Source: Lolium rigidum
Lineage: Eukaryota; Streptophyta; Magnoliopsida; Poales; Poaceae
DNA: 64,000 bases
Direction of reading: 5' to 3'
Assembly: GCF_022539505.1 (NCBI RefSeq)
Contig: NC_061510.1
Span: 262,951,687 to 263,015,686 of the forward strand
The position numbers and the translations under genes were made by a program. A model generated the notes under the pieces. That model had not been told where the DNA came from. It was given only the letters and a program-made list of their open reading frames with translations, and did not search any database. Every line of letters begins with the position of its first letter. Position 1 is the stretch's first letter. Positions 1 to 8,647 of the stretch are shown piece by piece.

Positions 1-1058
1 AAAGGAACGGAGGGAGTATTTGTTAAGGATAAATCATAACTTTTCATCCTCGAACTATTAGCGGAGTGACGACACCCCGAACGGAAATTTGGTCTGATCT
101 AGGTGGTTTTCGACGTGTCAAAGGGTTAAGGGATTTTGAGCTAACTATAAGCTGAGATGGGATGTAGGGTCCATATGCTAGACCCTCATCGTCATCTTCT
201 TGCTCTCTCCCTCTCTTCTCCAATCTCTCCCAGTCATTAGTCAGGTGCATAGCCATGACCATCCTCAGCGGCAATGTTGCCTTCGCTCTAGCGACGAATC
301 TACAAAAATTAAGCATTGGGTTCATCTATATGAAGCTACAAGGTGAAACTAAGTGATATAAGGTGCTAAGTAGTAGTTTAGCCTATATTAGCACAATTTC
401 ATTCGGTTCATTTGAACCCAAGTACCCAACCATGACATGATGGCTCTTTGGCACAACGGGTGCAACAGGAACTCTAACCTATGGCAAGCCACTAACGACG
501 GCAGGGGAGATCCAACAACACGAGCCGTACATCACGGGGCTTTGCGATGACAGGTGTAGCTTTAGGTGGCAGAGCATCCACACAAGAAAATCCATAGCGG
601 CGGTCGGAGAAGCCGAGGAAACCATGTAATGCGAAGAAGATAGTAGATCGTGTGATGATGTCGTCGGAGATTTCCAGTGAATGGGGAGGCAATGGCAAGA
701 ACAACACTCTTGACCCACCCGGCTAGTCACTCCATCTAGTTGATGCTGAGCTCGAAAAGACCATCCAGAACTAGCGGTGTGGGCAATTAGGGAAGCTCGG
801 ATTGAGGATCAAGGAAGAAAAGAAGAGAAATAGTAAGCGACCATAAGAGGTTGACGTGTGGATCCCATATCCCACCTCAACATCAGTTTGATCAAAATGA
901 CTAACCTCTTGCCACGTCAACTGAAAAACAACCAAGGTGGGTGATCTACCTAGTATTGCACATTTGTGTGTGTATAAATTAGACCTAATTCGCTTCAGGG
1001 GGTTATCACTCCATCTAGATACATCTCGAGGTGAAAAGTATACTTCATCGCTCTTCCA
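1..1058. other. No gene recognised left of the Mutator-like element
   Basis: I see no protein family, RNA gene or element terminus here. Reading frames are short and look non-coding. The stretch has scattered poly-A/T and CACGTCAA-like words near 115 and 915 but no clear repeat structure. Confidence 0.5.
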
Positions 1059-1189
1059 GCGATTTTTTTAAATAATACACTTTATATTATTAAATCCAGG
1101 AATAATATTCGTTTTTAACTTTTTACAGGAATAATACACCGTCGGTTTGGTAGAACCCGAAATATGAAAATCGGGTCAGAGGACCCCGA
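1059..1189 (+). repeat. Left terminal inverted repeat of the MULE
   Basis: Matches the reverse complement of 4558-4688 with scattered mismatches. The inner part contains the first two copies of a 19-bp motif of the form TCGGGT-N7-CCCCGA, at 1142 and 1171. Confidence 0.88.
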
Positions 1190-1387
1190 AATGAGGGGAA
1201 TCTATCCCTGCCACACCGTGTGGGGGTCAAGGAACCCGAGTAGCTTTATTCGGGCGAAGGAATCCCGAGAAAAGGGTTGTCTGCCGGTCGCCCTGCCAGC
1301 GACAAAGTTGTCAGGTCGCAGAATCCCGAGGGGGAGGAATCGGGGTCCTCTACCCCGACACGGAGACTTCGGGTTTCTCCACCCCGA
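1142..1387 (+). repeat. Left subterminal array of 19-bp palindromic motifs
   Basis: Seven copies of a 19-bp motif starting TCGGG/TCGGT-like and ending CCCGA begin at 1142, 1171, 1221, 1250, 1311, 1340 and 1369. Start-to-start distances are 29, 50, 29, 61, 29 and 29 bp. The first five read in one orientation (AGGA in the centre) and the last two in the other (TCCT/TCTC in the centre). In MULEs, transposase binds terminal and subterminal motifs; binding here is inference. Confidence 0.75.
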
Positions 1388-1878
1388 TATTCCCCAACAT
1401 AAAATCGACCGACGCGTCGCTCTTTTCTTCCTCCTCAGTTCTTCCTCACAGCAGCTCCTCTCACTCTCGTTTTCTCTCAGCTCCACCTCTGTTTTCTCCC
1501 ATTTAGCTGCGATTTCTCCAACATTTTGCTGTTATTTCACCAGCAAGTGTTGTAGAATCACCTGATCTATAGATGGGTTAGATTTGGGAGCGTTTTGGTG
1601 GAGGTGGTGGTGGTGCTGCTGCTGCTGCGTGGTGGTGGTGTTGCTGCTTGGTGGAGGAGCTAGCCTGCTAACGGAGCTGTTTCGCATGCTTCAAGGGTAA
1701 ACCCTAATCCGTGATATTAGATGGTATAATTATGCATGATGTGTTCGTTAGCTTGCCGGATTAGTTACAGATATGTAGTTGGTCGTCGTTGGTATTTTTA
1801 TTGATTTATGAGTGTAGGTGCTAGATTTTTTTGACGAGTCTGTAATTTGTATAGGTGAGCAGATATGTCAGATAAGAT

Positions 1879-3292
1879 ATGTCAGATAGAGTAAAATTCG
1901 TTGTTTACTTCGGTAACGGCACGGTCCGAACAACTCCGATGGGAGCTGATCTGAGCGAGTTTCAGTATGAGGAGTTGCATTTTTCAAACCTAAAAACATG
2001 GCAGTTAGTCAGTTGAAGGAGTGGTTGACCGTGAATTTTGGGCTTAATCCCGAAGCATACACTGTTGGTGCACATGCTTTGTGGAGCAGTTCAAGTACCC
2101 AAATTTTCTGGCGGTTGAAGCCGATTGAGCGGACCTCTGAGTGGGTGCACTGGTTAGAAGCGTGCGAGCGCAGGGGAACTCACCTTATCGCCTTAATGCT
2201 TCCCGAGGCGAAGGAGGTGAATTCCCAGGAAGGTGAGGGTGAGTTCCATCTAGGCCAGAGCAGTCAAAGTTCTGATGCTGGCGGCAGCAGTTTCCAATCC
2301 AGGCAGAGTAGCCATGCAGCTGGTGGTCATGACAGTAGTGTCGAGCTTCAAAGCGAGGATGAAGAAGAAGACCAGATGAGCTTGACTCAGATGAATCCGG
2401 TGGATCCGATAATTCAGATGGCAATGATGAGGAGGATCTGATCCCCTCTTCTTGGAACCATGATTTGTCGGAGGCAATGATAGTGGATGATCGGGACGAT
2501 TCTGCCTGGGAGTACAACATGAACACCATCTCAATTGGTGCTAGATATGCTGACAAGAGACATCTGCAGGAAGCAATCACTCAGTGGGCAATGAACACGC
2601 AAAGGGTATTCAGAACCACTATTTCAAGTCGAAATTCTTGACGATGGTCCGCGGCGATGCTAGATGTCCATCAAGGGTGCACAGGTACTTGTCCGAAGTA
2701 TGACACAACATGGATTGTGAGTGACTTCGTGCCGCACACCTGTGTCCTTAAGAGTATGCTGCAGGATCACCGAAACCTTACATCCACTCTGATTGCTCGC
2801 CTGTTCTACAAGGAGATTGTAGAGAATACATCAATGGGGGTTTAAGCCATCCAGATAAGAGTTCACCTTCAATATAAGTATGAAATTTCATATGGCAAGG
2901 CATGGAGGGCTAAACAGACGGCACTGGAGAACAGATTCGGGACCTTCTATGATGCTTTTGACGGTGTCGTCCGTCTCCTCCATACATTGAAGGACCGGAA
3001 TCCGGGCACCCATGTGGACATACAAGATTTTGTGATACCAGAGTTCCCTAATGTCAGGGTTCTGCGCAGGGTGTTTTTCGCATTCAGCATATGCATCGAG
3101 CCTTTCATGCACTGTCGTCCGGTGATGTGTGTAGATGGAACTTTTCTGACTGGCAGGTACAGGGGTCAGATTCTAACAGCCATTGGAGTGGACGGTAACA
3201 ATCAAATTGTGCCTCTCGCATTTGCATCTGCTGAGAACGAGAACACTGCTAGCTGGTTATGGTTCTTCAGGCAGTTAAAAAAAAATCGATAG
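1879..3292 (+). pseudogene. mudrA-like MULE transposase, multiply frameshifted and 3'-truncated
   Basis: This was a transposase of the Mutator superfamily, which cuts and joins the element ends in the nucleus. An N-terminal start at 1879 opens with MSDRVKFVVYF, typical of MULE N-termini, and shifts frame near 1998. A frame from 1998 to 2441 holds EWLTVNFGLNP and an acidic Ser/Gln-rich linker. Further frame changes near 2441 and 2640 separate the MUDR DNA-binding-like region (VPHTCVLKSMLQDHRNLTS at ~2730-2790). The DDE catalytic domain starts at 2987 with CVDGTFLTG (first catalytic Asp) and ends at ASWLWFFRQLK, then runs into an A tract and stop at 3292. The second Asp, the Glu and any SWIM finger are absent. 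Some frameshifts could be sequencing errors, but the loss of the C-terminal half cannot be. Confidence 0.82.
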
Positions 3293-3458
3293 TAAAAGAT
3301 ACATTTTTGCGGCAAATTCATTTCACATTAATACTAAAACTAAAATTAAGATACATTGCAGCTGAAATTAAAATACGGCTTATCACTACAACGGAATTTA
3401 AGATACAACGATAAACTATAACTGAAATTCTGAAACATAGCCAGTACGATACATCACA
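3293..3458. other. Spacer between the two convergent MULE genes
   Basis: AT-rich, no reading frame. It holds the presumed 3' ends of both transcripts. Confidence 0.5.
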
Positions 3459-4138
3459 CTACTTTCTCTGCGTCCACCGTGACCATTTTCCAGACTTGTC
3501 GCCGCGTTCTTCTGCCGCTTGCGCCTCAGCGGCTCTTTCCCTTAGTCTCTTCCTCTCCGCTTCATGAGCATCCCTGCGCACCTCTTCCTCTGCAAACCTA
3601 TGTGCAGCCTCATCATCCATCCTCTTCTGATTCACCTCGCGATTACGAGCTTGTTCCGCACTTAGTTTCTGTATCTGCCTCTCTCGCTCTGCTTTTTCAT
3701 TAGCACGAACCTTTTCCTGACGCTCCTCCTCAAAGAACCTTTCCCATGCATGCCGGTGTTTCTCCTCAACCTCCTGGCGCGCTCAATCCGACTGATCCGT
3801 GTCTATCCAGTGAAACCATTTGCATAGGGGCGGGGGAGACTACAACACAAACAGTAACATTAAATCACATTCATAAATAAATTTATGCCTACATAAATTT
3901 AATTTATGTCGAAACATACCGGCGGCCTGGTGGACGACGAAGCTGAACTACGGGGTGGATCATGCTCATAGCTCGCACACATGAAAAATTTCATGCCGAA
4001 CCAGTCGGAGAAATCCTCCACCCGCTTAACCTTAGCAATACGGCCGCACCAACACCGCTCCGCAGTCACACCCGGGGGCAAACTTTCAGCCTTCGCCTTC
4101 ACCGGCCTAAACTCCTGGTCAGAGCACGACACACTCAT
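3459..4138 (-). pseudogene. GRF-type zinc-finger / coiled-coil gene of the MULE, one in-frame stop
   Basis: Minus-strand gene of two exons, 3920-4138 and 3459-3839, joined across an 80-bp GT-AG intron (3840-3919) that keeps the frame. Exon 1 starts MSVSCSDQEF and carries the first zinc ligands in CWCG and a later FMC; exon 2 opens with the matching CKWFHWID. This is the C-x-C-G...C...C-x-W/F-x-W layout of plant GRF fingers. The rest (~110 residues) is a charged Glu/Arg/Lys-rich predicted coiled coil ending WSRWTQRK. An in-frame TGA sits six codons after CKWFHWID, where the family usually continues, so this copy appears broken by one base (a Trp codon would differ only in the last position). 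The total would be about 199 codons. Function is unknown; by position it resembles mudrB, the second MuDR gene, which is also convergent with mudrA, but I see no sequence similarity to mudrB. Confidence 0.68.
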
Positions 4139-4210
4139 GATGGCTAAGGGTGAGCAAACAGAAAAAAAAAGAGATAGAAGCACTTGTGCAGCGAAGAGTG
4201 TCGATGCCTG

Positions 4211-4380
4211 CTTTTATAGGAAAAAATCCGAGAGCGTGGCGGGAAAATATAGCGGGAAATAGTGGCGGGATACTATTGGCGGGAAGAAGTGGCGGGAAGG
4301 ATGGCGGGGAGGAGTGGCGGGAAGGGTGGCGGGAAGGGCGGGAGGGAAACACGGCGGTGTGAACGGGAAAAGGCGGGAAA
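4211..4380 (-). promoter_or_regulatory. TATA box plus cluster of E2F-site-like GGCGGGAA repeats
   Basis: On the minus strand, CCTATAAAAG (4211-4220) lies about 75 bp upstream of the zinc-finger start codon at 4138. Immediately upstream, GGCGGGAA occurs exactly at 4238, 4278, 4291, 4316, 4328 and 4372, with near-copies between. Three of these extend to GCGGGAAA (4240, 4252, 4374), whose complement TTTCCCGC fits the E2F consensus TTTSSCGC. E2F factors drive S-phase expression in plants. The sites are visible; regulation by E2F is inferred. Confidence 0.6.
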
Positions 4381-4400
4381 AAATTCAGCTGTCAAACACC

Positions 4401-4605
4401 TCGGGTTCACCTAACCCGAATTGAAGATATCGGGTTCAACTAACCTGAAATAGAGAAATCGGGTTTAACTACCCTGACTTAATATTCCCCTTCTATTTAT
4501 TTTTCATCGACGCACGGTACCACGTATAATCGGGTTGGCCTACCCCGATTTCTTAAAATCGGGCTCCTCTGCCCCGATTCTCCATTTCGGGTTCCTAGAC
4601 CCCGA
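4401..4605 (+). repeat. Right subterminal array of the 19-bp motif
   Basis: Six copies start at 4401, 4430, 4459, 4530, 4559 and 4587, i.e. two runs at 28-29-bp spacing. They read TCGGGTT...ACCCGA or TCGGGCT...CCCCGA. The last two lie inside the right TIR and mirror the copies at 1171 and 1142. Confidence 0.75.
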
Positions 4606-4688
4606 CGGTGTATTATTTCTGGAAAAGATGAAAAACGAGTATTATTTCTGGATTTAATAATAATTAGTGTATTATTTAAAAAAATCGC
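4558..4688 (-). repeat. Right terminal inverted repeat of the MULE
   Basis: Reverse complement of 1059-1189 with scattered substitutions. The outer ~100 bp are AT-rich and the inner part holds the palindromic motifs. Confidence 0.88.
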
Positions 4689-4894
4689 TCCAATAAATAC
4701 TTTTTCAGATGAACACAATATTATCACAAAAATATCATGCAGATATTCTTTGAAAAAGAGAAGCTGACCTTGTTGTGCTCCATGCCCTAAGAAGAATTGT
4801 GTCTTAAAAAATCGAACTTTTCCCTAGGTTTTTTTTTCGTTTGAGCAAAATGTGCAGGACACACGAGCTTGCTATCTAAATTCAATACTTACTA

Positions 4895-5140
4895 CTAACT
4901 CCATTCTAATGAATAAGGTTTATATTTTATTGAAAAGTCAATCTAAGAAAAGGTTGACCAAACATTTAGAAAATTCTATCAATCAACAAATATAAGCCTA
5001 TTTATTGAAATATATTTCAAGATGTATTTAATTGTATTGATTTTTTATTTTGCATGTTAATATTTTTTGTAAAAGTTTAGTCAAACTTTAGATGGTTTGA
5101 CTTTTTAAAAATAATGTAAGCCTATTTATTGGAATGGAGG
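4895..5140. mobile_element. Stowaway (Tc1/Mariner-type) MITE
   Basis: About 246 bp with long inverted ends: CTCCATTCTAATGAATAAGG on the left and GAATGGAG on the right, with matching sub-terminal TTGACTTTTT / AAAAGTCAA. A TA dinucleotide flanks the right end (5141-5142) and TA occurs at the left end, as expected for the 2-bp TA target. No coding capacity. The left boundary is uncertain by about 3 bp. Confidence 0.8.
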
Positions 5141-5142
5141 TA

Positions 5143-5525
5143 CTGAAAGACGCGTGTGTGTAGTGTGAGCACAAAAGATTAATTCATAATTGGCGCAGTC
5201 ATAACATCTGAAAGTGACAACGGCATTGGGGTTCTCACTTATCCAAATTCAGTCCTAACCCAAAGAAATAAAAGCGTTTCAATTTTTTTTTTAAAGAGGG
5301 TCTGCTGAAAACACAGTTTCTTCGCTCCTTGGAATAGACGATACAATTGCAAGAACACAGGATTCTAAGCTATCACATAGTTACTTCTGCTTCAGTCTAA
5401 TCAGAAACCGATACATGCCTAAAGAGTGGAGTGTGTCGGATTCGATGAGCGGTATAAATGAATTTTGCATAATTTGCTGCTTTTTATTTTCGGAACATTT
5501 CAAAAATAAATCAGGAAAAAATAAT
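5143..5525. other. No gene recognised; tRNA 3' flank
   Basis: Nothing identifiable except a run of six T on the minus strand a few bases beyond the tRNA 3' end (AAAAAA on the plus strand just before 5521), a typical RNA polymerase III terminator. Confidence 0.5.
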
Positions 5526-5598
5526 GGCTTCGCCCGGGTTTGAACCGGAGACCTTCAGTGTGTTAGACTGACGTGATAACCAACTACACCACGAAACC
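5526..5598 (-). tRNA. tRNA-Val (anticodon AAC)
   Basis: A 73-nt cloverleaf on the minus strand. The acceptor stem pairs GGTTTCG with CGAAGCC (one G-U). The anticodon stem TCAGT/ACTGA encloses loop CTAACAC, giving anticodon AAC (5562-5564). The internal promoter is intact: A box TGGTGTAGTTGG and B box GGTTCAAACCC. CAA motifs lie just upstream and a T6 terminator just downstream, both usual in plant tRNA genes. No intron; CCA is added post-transcriptionally. It decodes GUU, and GUC/GUA after inosine modification of A34. I see no pseudogene signature. Confidence 0.95.
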
Positions 5599-6837
5599 TT
5601 GGTTGATTTGTTTCGGCTCAAACACATGTTAAAACAGGTTTACTTTTTCTACACCTACACTATAGTCAGGAAGTCGCAAGGATCGAGTTCCGGTTTAACT
5701 TAAAGAGGTTTATTTGTACTCGCACGACGGCAAAGATCCTGCAGAATGAACACATGCAAAGCCTGACGCTTTCTTTTGTTTCGGTCAAAGGGGCAGCGAT
5801 CCCCAATTTCACTTGATACTGACAAAACATTGTGATACATGCGAGAATCTCCAGGCTCCCAAAAAACGAACACGAAATGAATAAGCTTGTCAAGCCATTC
5901 CCCTGCTTACATTGTCATTGGTGTTTCAGCGTCAGTCTTCCTCTCCATTTTATCCCCATCTCGTGCTTCAATTTTCATTCAGGCACCCGACAACCAGGCC
6001 CTCTCGCAAACTCTTGGTACCCCTTGCTGAAGCAATTCAGCGCCTCTTTGCATATCAAGACTACCCTGTCCTACCCTGCCTGAAGACATGCCCAATACTG
6101 CAGGACAAGACAGAGGATTCTTGATGAAACATTTCTTCACGTGCAGATTAAGCCTAGCTGGGATGATCTCAGCTAAACACCAAAAACAACAGCGGGTTAA
6201 TTTAGAGCACCCAAACAGGAGCTAACCTGACGCACCACAAGCAAGGAATAGATTTTTCGAAAAGAATAAATGGTTAATAACTGTTTCATCAGAGGTTCAG
6301 AAAACAAGTCTAGCAGTCTCCAATTCTGTTCTTATTTTCCATTCTGATTTCTGTAGCTATGGCTTTAAATGTCAAATGAGCCACAACAAAAATCATTATT
6401 TTGTGAGGTATTTTGCTTTCCAAAGCTATCAATCCCAGCAACAGATTTATACTTAAATTTGACAGAAAACGCTTTTGATTTTGACGACTTCCACTTCCAC
6501 ATAAGAACAACAGGATCTGGACCTAGAACAATCCCAGCCAAGGATTCTCTAGGAGAATTGTACTGATTTTGCTTAGATTCATCAAGCCATCTCCTCAAAG
6601 CAAGTGACTAGTGCCTCTGGTGCATATCACAAAATGGGGCTTGCAAATGCCATATAATTCAGGAAATCTCACTCAGCAATGTATAATTCAGAAAAAATCG
6701 CTCAGCTACGCAATGAGACCTTGATTAGTTCCATACAATCTGTCCGCAGAAAAAAGCAACTTTTTTGTTCTTTCTATTGAAAAAGAATATTTCTGCAACA
6801 GAATGAGTAATGTGGATCATCAATACAAGAAATTGCA
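5599..6837. other. Intergenic; NAC gene 3' flank
   Basis: No protein family recognised. The part next to 6837 should contain the 3' UTR and polyadenylation site of the minus-strand NAC gene; I cannot place the site confidently. Confidence 0.5.
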
Positions 6838-7932
6838 TCAGTAATGTGGTTCATCAGCCTGCTTGCACTTGAAGCCGTCGTCGTCGCAGACCAACATGTT
6901 GTAGAAGCTGGCGTCGTACAAGTCCACCGCCCCGTCGCATAGCGAAGATGTTGAGACACTCGTCTCGGTTCCGACGACACTACCGTTATCGCTGTTGCCA
7001 CCGGCTTGTTGCTCGCCGCCGCCGGACACCACGGCGGCATCTCCGGCCTGGCATTGGTTGCTCCGGTCCTGCTGACATTGCCACTGCTGGTACTCGGCGT
7101 AGTAGTTGCTGTAGTCGGCGCCACACTCAGGGACGTCGCCGGAAGGATCAAAGTAGGAGCCGGCATTCTCCACCATCCCGCCGGCATAGGAAGTACTGGC
7201 TTGCGCCTCGGCGCATCCCTCGCCGTCCATCGCGGCGGCATCGTAGTTGTAGCTCGCGCCCGGCTGGTCTGGGATCGAGATGCAGTAATCGTCGTACTGG
7301 ACCAAAGGGAGCTCATACTGGAGAGGAGTAGTGTAGTAGCCGCCGTCATGGACGATGCCACCGCCATAGGCGTCATCGAACTTGTAGCTCGGGCCCGGCT
7401 GCGCAGGGTCTGGGACTTGTTGTTCGGCGGCGGCGGCCCGCTGCTTCTTGAGCTTCCCGGTGACCTTGATGCGGGTGAGCACGGTGGCGGGGAGCGGCGG
7501 CGAGAGGATCTCGTACTCGTGCATGACGTAGCCGGTGCTGCTCCTGCCGTTGGTGAGGTAGAAGGAGAGATCGTAGCGCTTGTACCTGATGCTGACCTCG
7601 CCGCCGCCGGGGCGGACCAGGGTGACGGTTTCCTCGACCCCCTTCTGCCCCTGCCACACGCCGCCCTTGACGGTGCGGCTCCTGCGGCCGGCGTTGCGGG
7701 ACGGGTCCGTGGCCGGGCCGAAGAAGAAGACGTGGTCGACGTCGCCGTACATCTGCAGGATCTCCCACGGCGGGGCGCTGCGGGGATCGTCCTCGATGAT
7801 GGCGCGCGCGTAAGGGTTGGGGAGGTCGAGCGCGCGGGGGAGGAGGTAGTAGGCGACGATGTCGGCGTCAGTGGGGTCGAACTTGAATGCCGGCGGCATG
7901 CTCCGGCCGAACCCGAACTTGGAGGCTTCCAT
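6838..7932 (-). CDS. NAC-domain transcription factor (atypical, intronless)
   Basis: Predicted nuclear DNA-binding protein of 364 residues in one uninterrupted frame. The N-terminal ~165 residues follow the NAC subdomain order: A (MPPAFKFDPTDADIVAYYL, residues ~12-30, matching the usual PPGFRFHPTDEEL pattern), B/C (PWEILQMYG, HVFFFGP; arginine/lysine-rich RRSRTVKGGVWQGQKG) and D/E (IRYKRYDLSFYL, STGYVMHEYEI). Several normally fixed residues differ (Ala for Gly after PP, Asp for His before PTD), as in divergent grass-specific NAC groups. The C-terminal half is Tyr/Gly/Asp/Gln-rich, resembling a transcriptional activation region. Most NAC genes have introns within the domain; none here, so a retrocopy origin is possible. 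The start is the first Met of the conserved N-terminus. The G+C-rich gene body is free of frameshifts, unlike nearby elements. Target genes are unknown. Confidence 0.85.
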   Translation of the reverse strand: MEASKFGFGRSMPPAFKFDPTDADIVAYYLLPRALDLPNPYARAIIEDDPRSAPPWEILQMYGDVDHVFFFGPATDPSRNAGRRSRTVKGGVWQGQKGVEETVTLVRPGGGEVSIRYKRYDLSFYLTNGRSSTGYVMHEYEILSPPLPATVLTRIKVTGKLKKQRAAAAEQQVPDPAQPGPSYKFDDAYGGGIVHDGGYYTTPLQYELPLVQYDDYCISIPDQPGASYNYDAAAMDGEGCAEAQASTSYAGGMVENAGSYFDPSGDVPECGADYSNYYAEYQQWQCQQDRSNQCQAGDAAVVSGGGEQQAGGNSDNGSVVGTETSVSTSSLCDGAVDLYDASFYNMLVCDDDGFKCKQADEPHY

Positions 7933-8139
7933 GGATGGGAAGGAGAGGATCCACTCTTCTTGCCCTGCTCTGCTGTGCGTCTTGGTTTCTTGCTCGGATC
8001 GATGGATGGAAAGGAGAGGATCCCCTGTTCTTGCTCTGCTCTGCTGTGCGTCTTGGTTTCTTGCTCGGGTCTATGGATGGAAAGGAGAGGATCCCCTGCT
8101 CTGCGGCGCGTCTGGTTTCTTGGTTTCTTGCCCGGATCG
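7931..8139 (-). repeat. Three tandem copies of a ~71-bp unit at the NAC start codon
   Basis: Units at 7931-8001 (71 bp), 8002-8072 (71 bp) and 8073-8139 (67 bp) each begin ATGGATGG on the plus strand and contain AAGGAGAGGATCC and CTTGGTTTCTTG. The first unit overlaps the NAC ATG (7930-7932), so the repeat forms the 5' leader. The sense strand is CT/AG-rich; the extra copies do not add an ATG in the leader. Confidence 0.9.
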
Positions 8140-8647
8140 ATGGGCGGAAGGGTTGCCTTGGGTTCCGGCGTGGATTCGCATTGCTAATATAGGCAACGAG
8201 GGGGAGGCCGAGGCCAAGGGCGCCGCCGCGTTGCTGATCTAGCTGAGCTCGACTAGGATTCGTCCTTTCTCGTCCAATAGAGCCGCGTCCGTGGGGTGCT
8301 CGGATCCGTGGATGGAAGGATCTAGCAGAGGTCCAGTCGGATTCAGAGCGTGCAATTCGACGGCCGAAATCATCCTCCTATTCCCTTTATGTACTGTAGA
8401 AGATTTGGATTTTAGATCCTAGGGATTGGAGGGGACGAACAGAAGAGGTGGGGAAAACAGTAGAAGCTTCATCGCCGAACTGGTGCCCCTCTGCTCTTGA
8501 TAATTTTCTTTTGAAATTCAGCCACTACATTTCTTTTTGAGTTAAAAACATAATATATTAAGCTAGCAAGCCGCCTCATTAAAAACCTTCCAGCCCCCTT
8601 AGATACGCTGGTAAGAAAAAGAGTGCGTCTGAAACTTGCTGCCAAAA
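8140..8647 (-). promoter_or_regulatory. Presumed NAC promoter region
   Basis: Upstream of the minus-strand NAC gene. A TATATT box-like word (8186-8191, minus) would place transcription start some 30 bp nearer the gene, giving a leader of roughly 220 nt that includes the tandem repeat. Weak evidence only. No other gene is visible. Confidence 0.35.

Larger units (their letters stand above)
1059..4688 (+). mobile_element. Mutator-like element (MULE) with long TIRs and two convergent broken genes
   Basis: The two ends are inverted copies of each other over about 130 bp, starting GCGATTTTTTTAAATAATAC at 1059 and, on the other strand, at 4688. Long TIRs are typical of MULEs. Inside lie a mudrA-type transposase gene on the plus strand (1879-3292) and a GRF-type zinc-finger gene on the minus strand (3459-4138), arranged convergently. 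Both carry breaks and the transposase stops in mid catalytic domain, so this copy looks non-autonomous. I found no convincing 9-11 bp target-site duplication directly outside 1059 and 4688; the outermost bases may be off by a few. Confidence 0.85.

Noticed and set aside
1142..1387. Regularly spaced repeats resembling a CRISPR array
   Set aside because: Plant nuclear sequence, imperfect 19-bp motifs with ~10-bp gaps, mirrored at the other end of a MULE.
7006..8187. A 393-residue open frame on the plus strand across the NAC locus
   Set aside because: It is antisense to the NAC gene, caused by high G+C third positions; its Val/Ala/Gly/Arg composition has no domain and its end is made of the tandem repeat.
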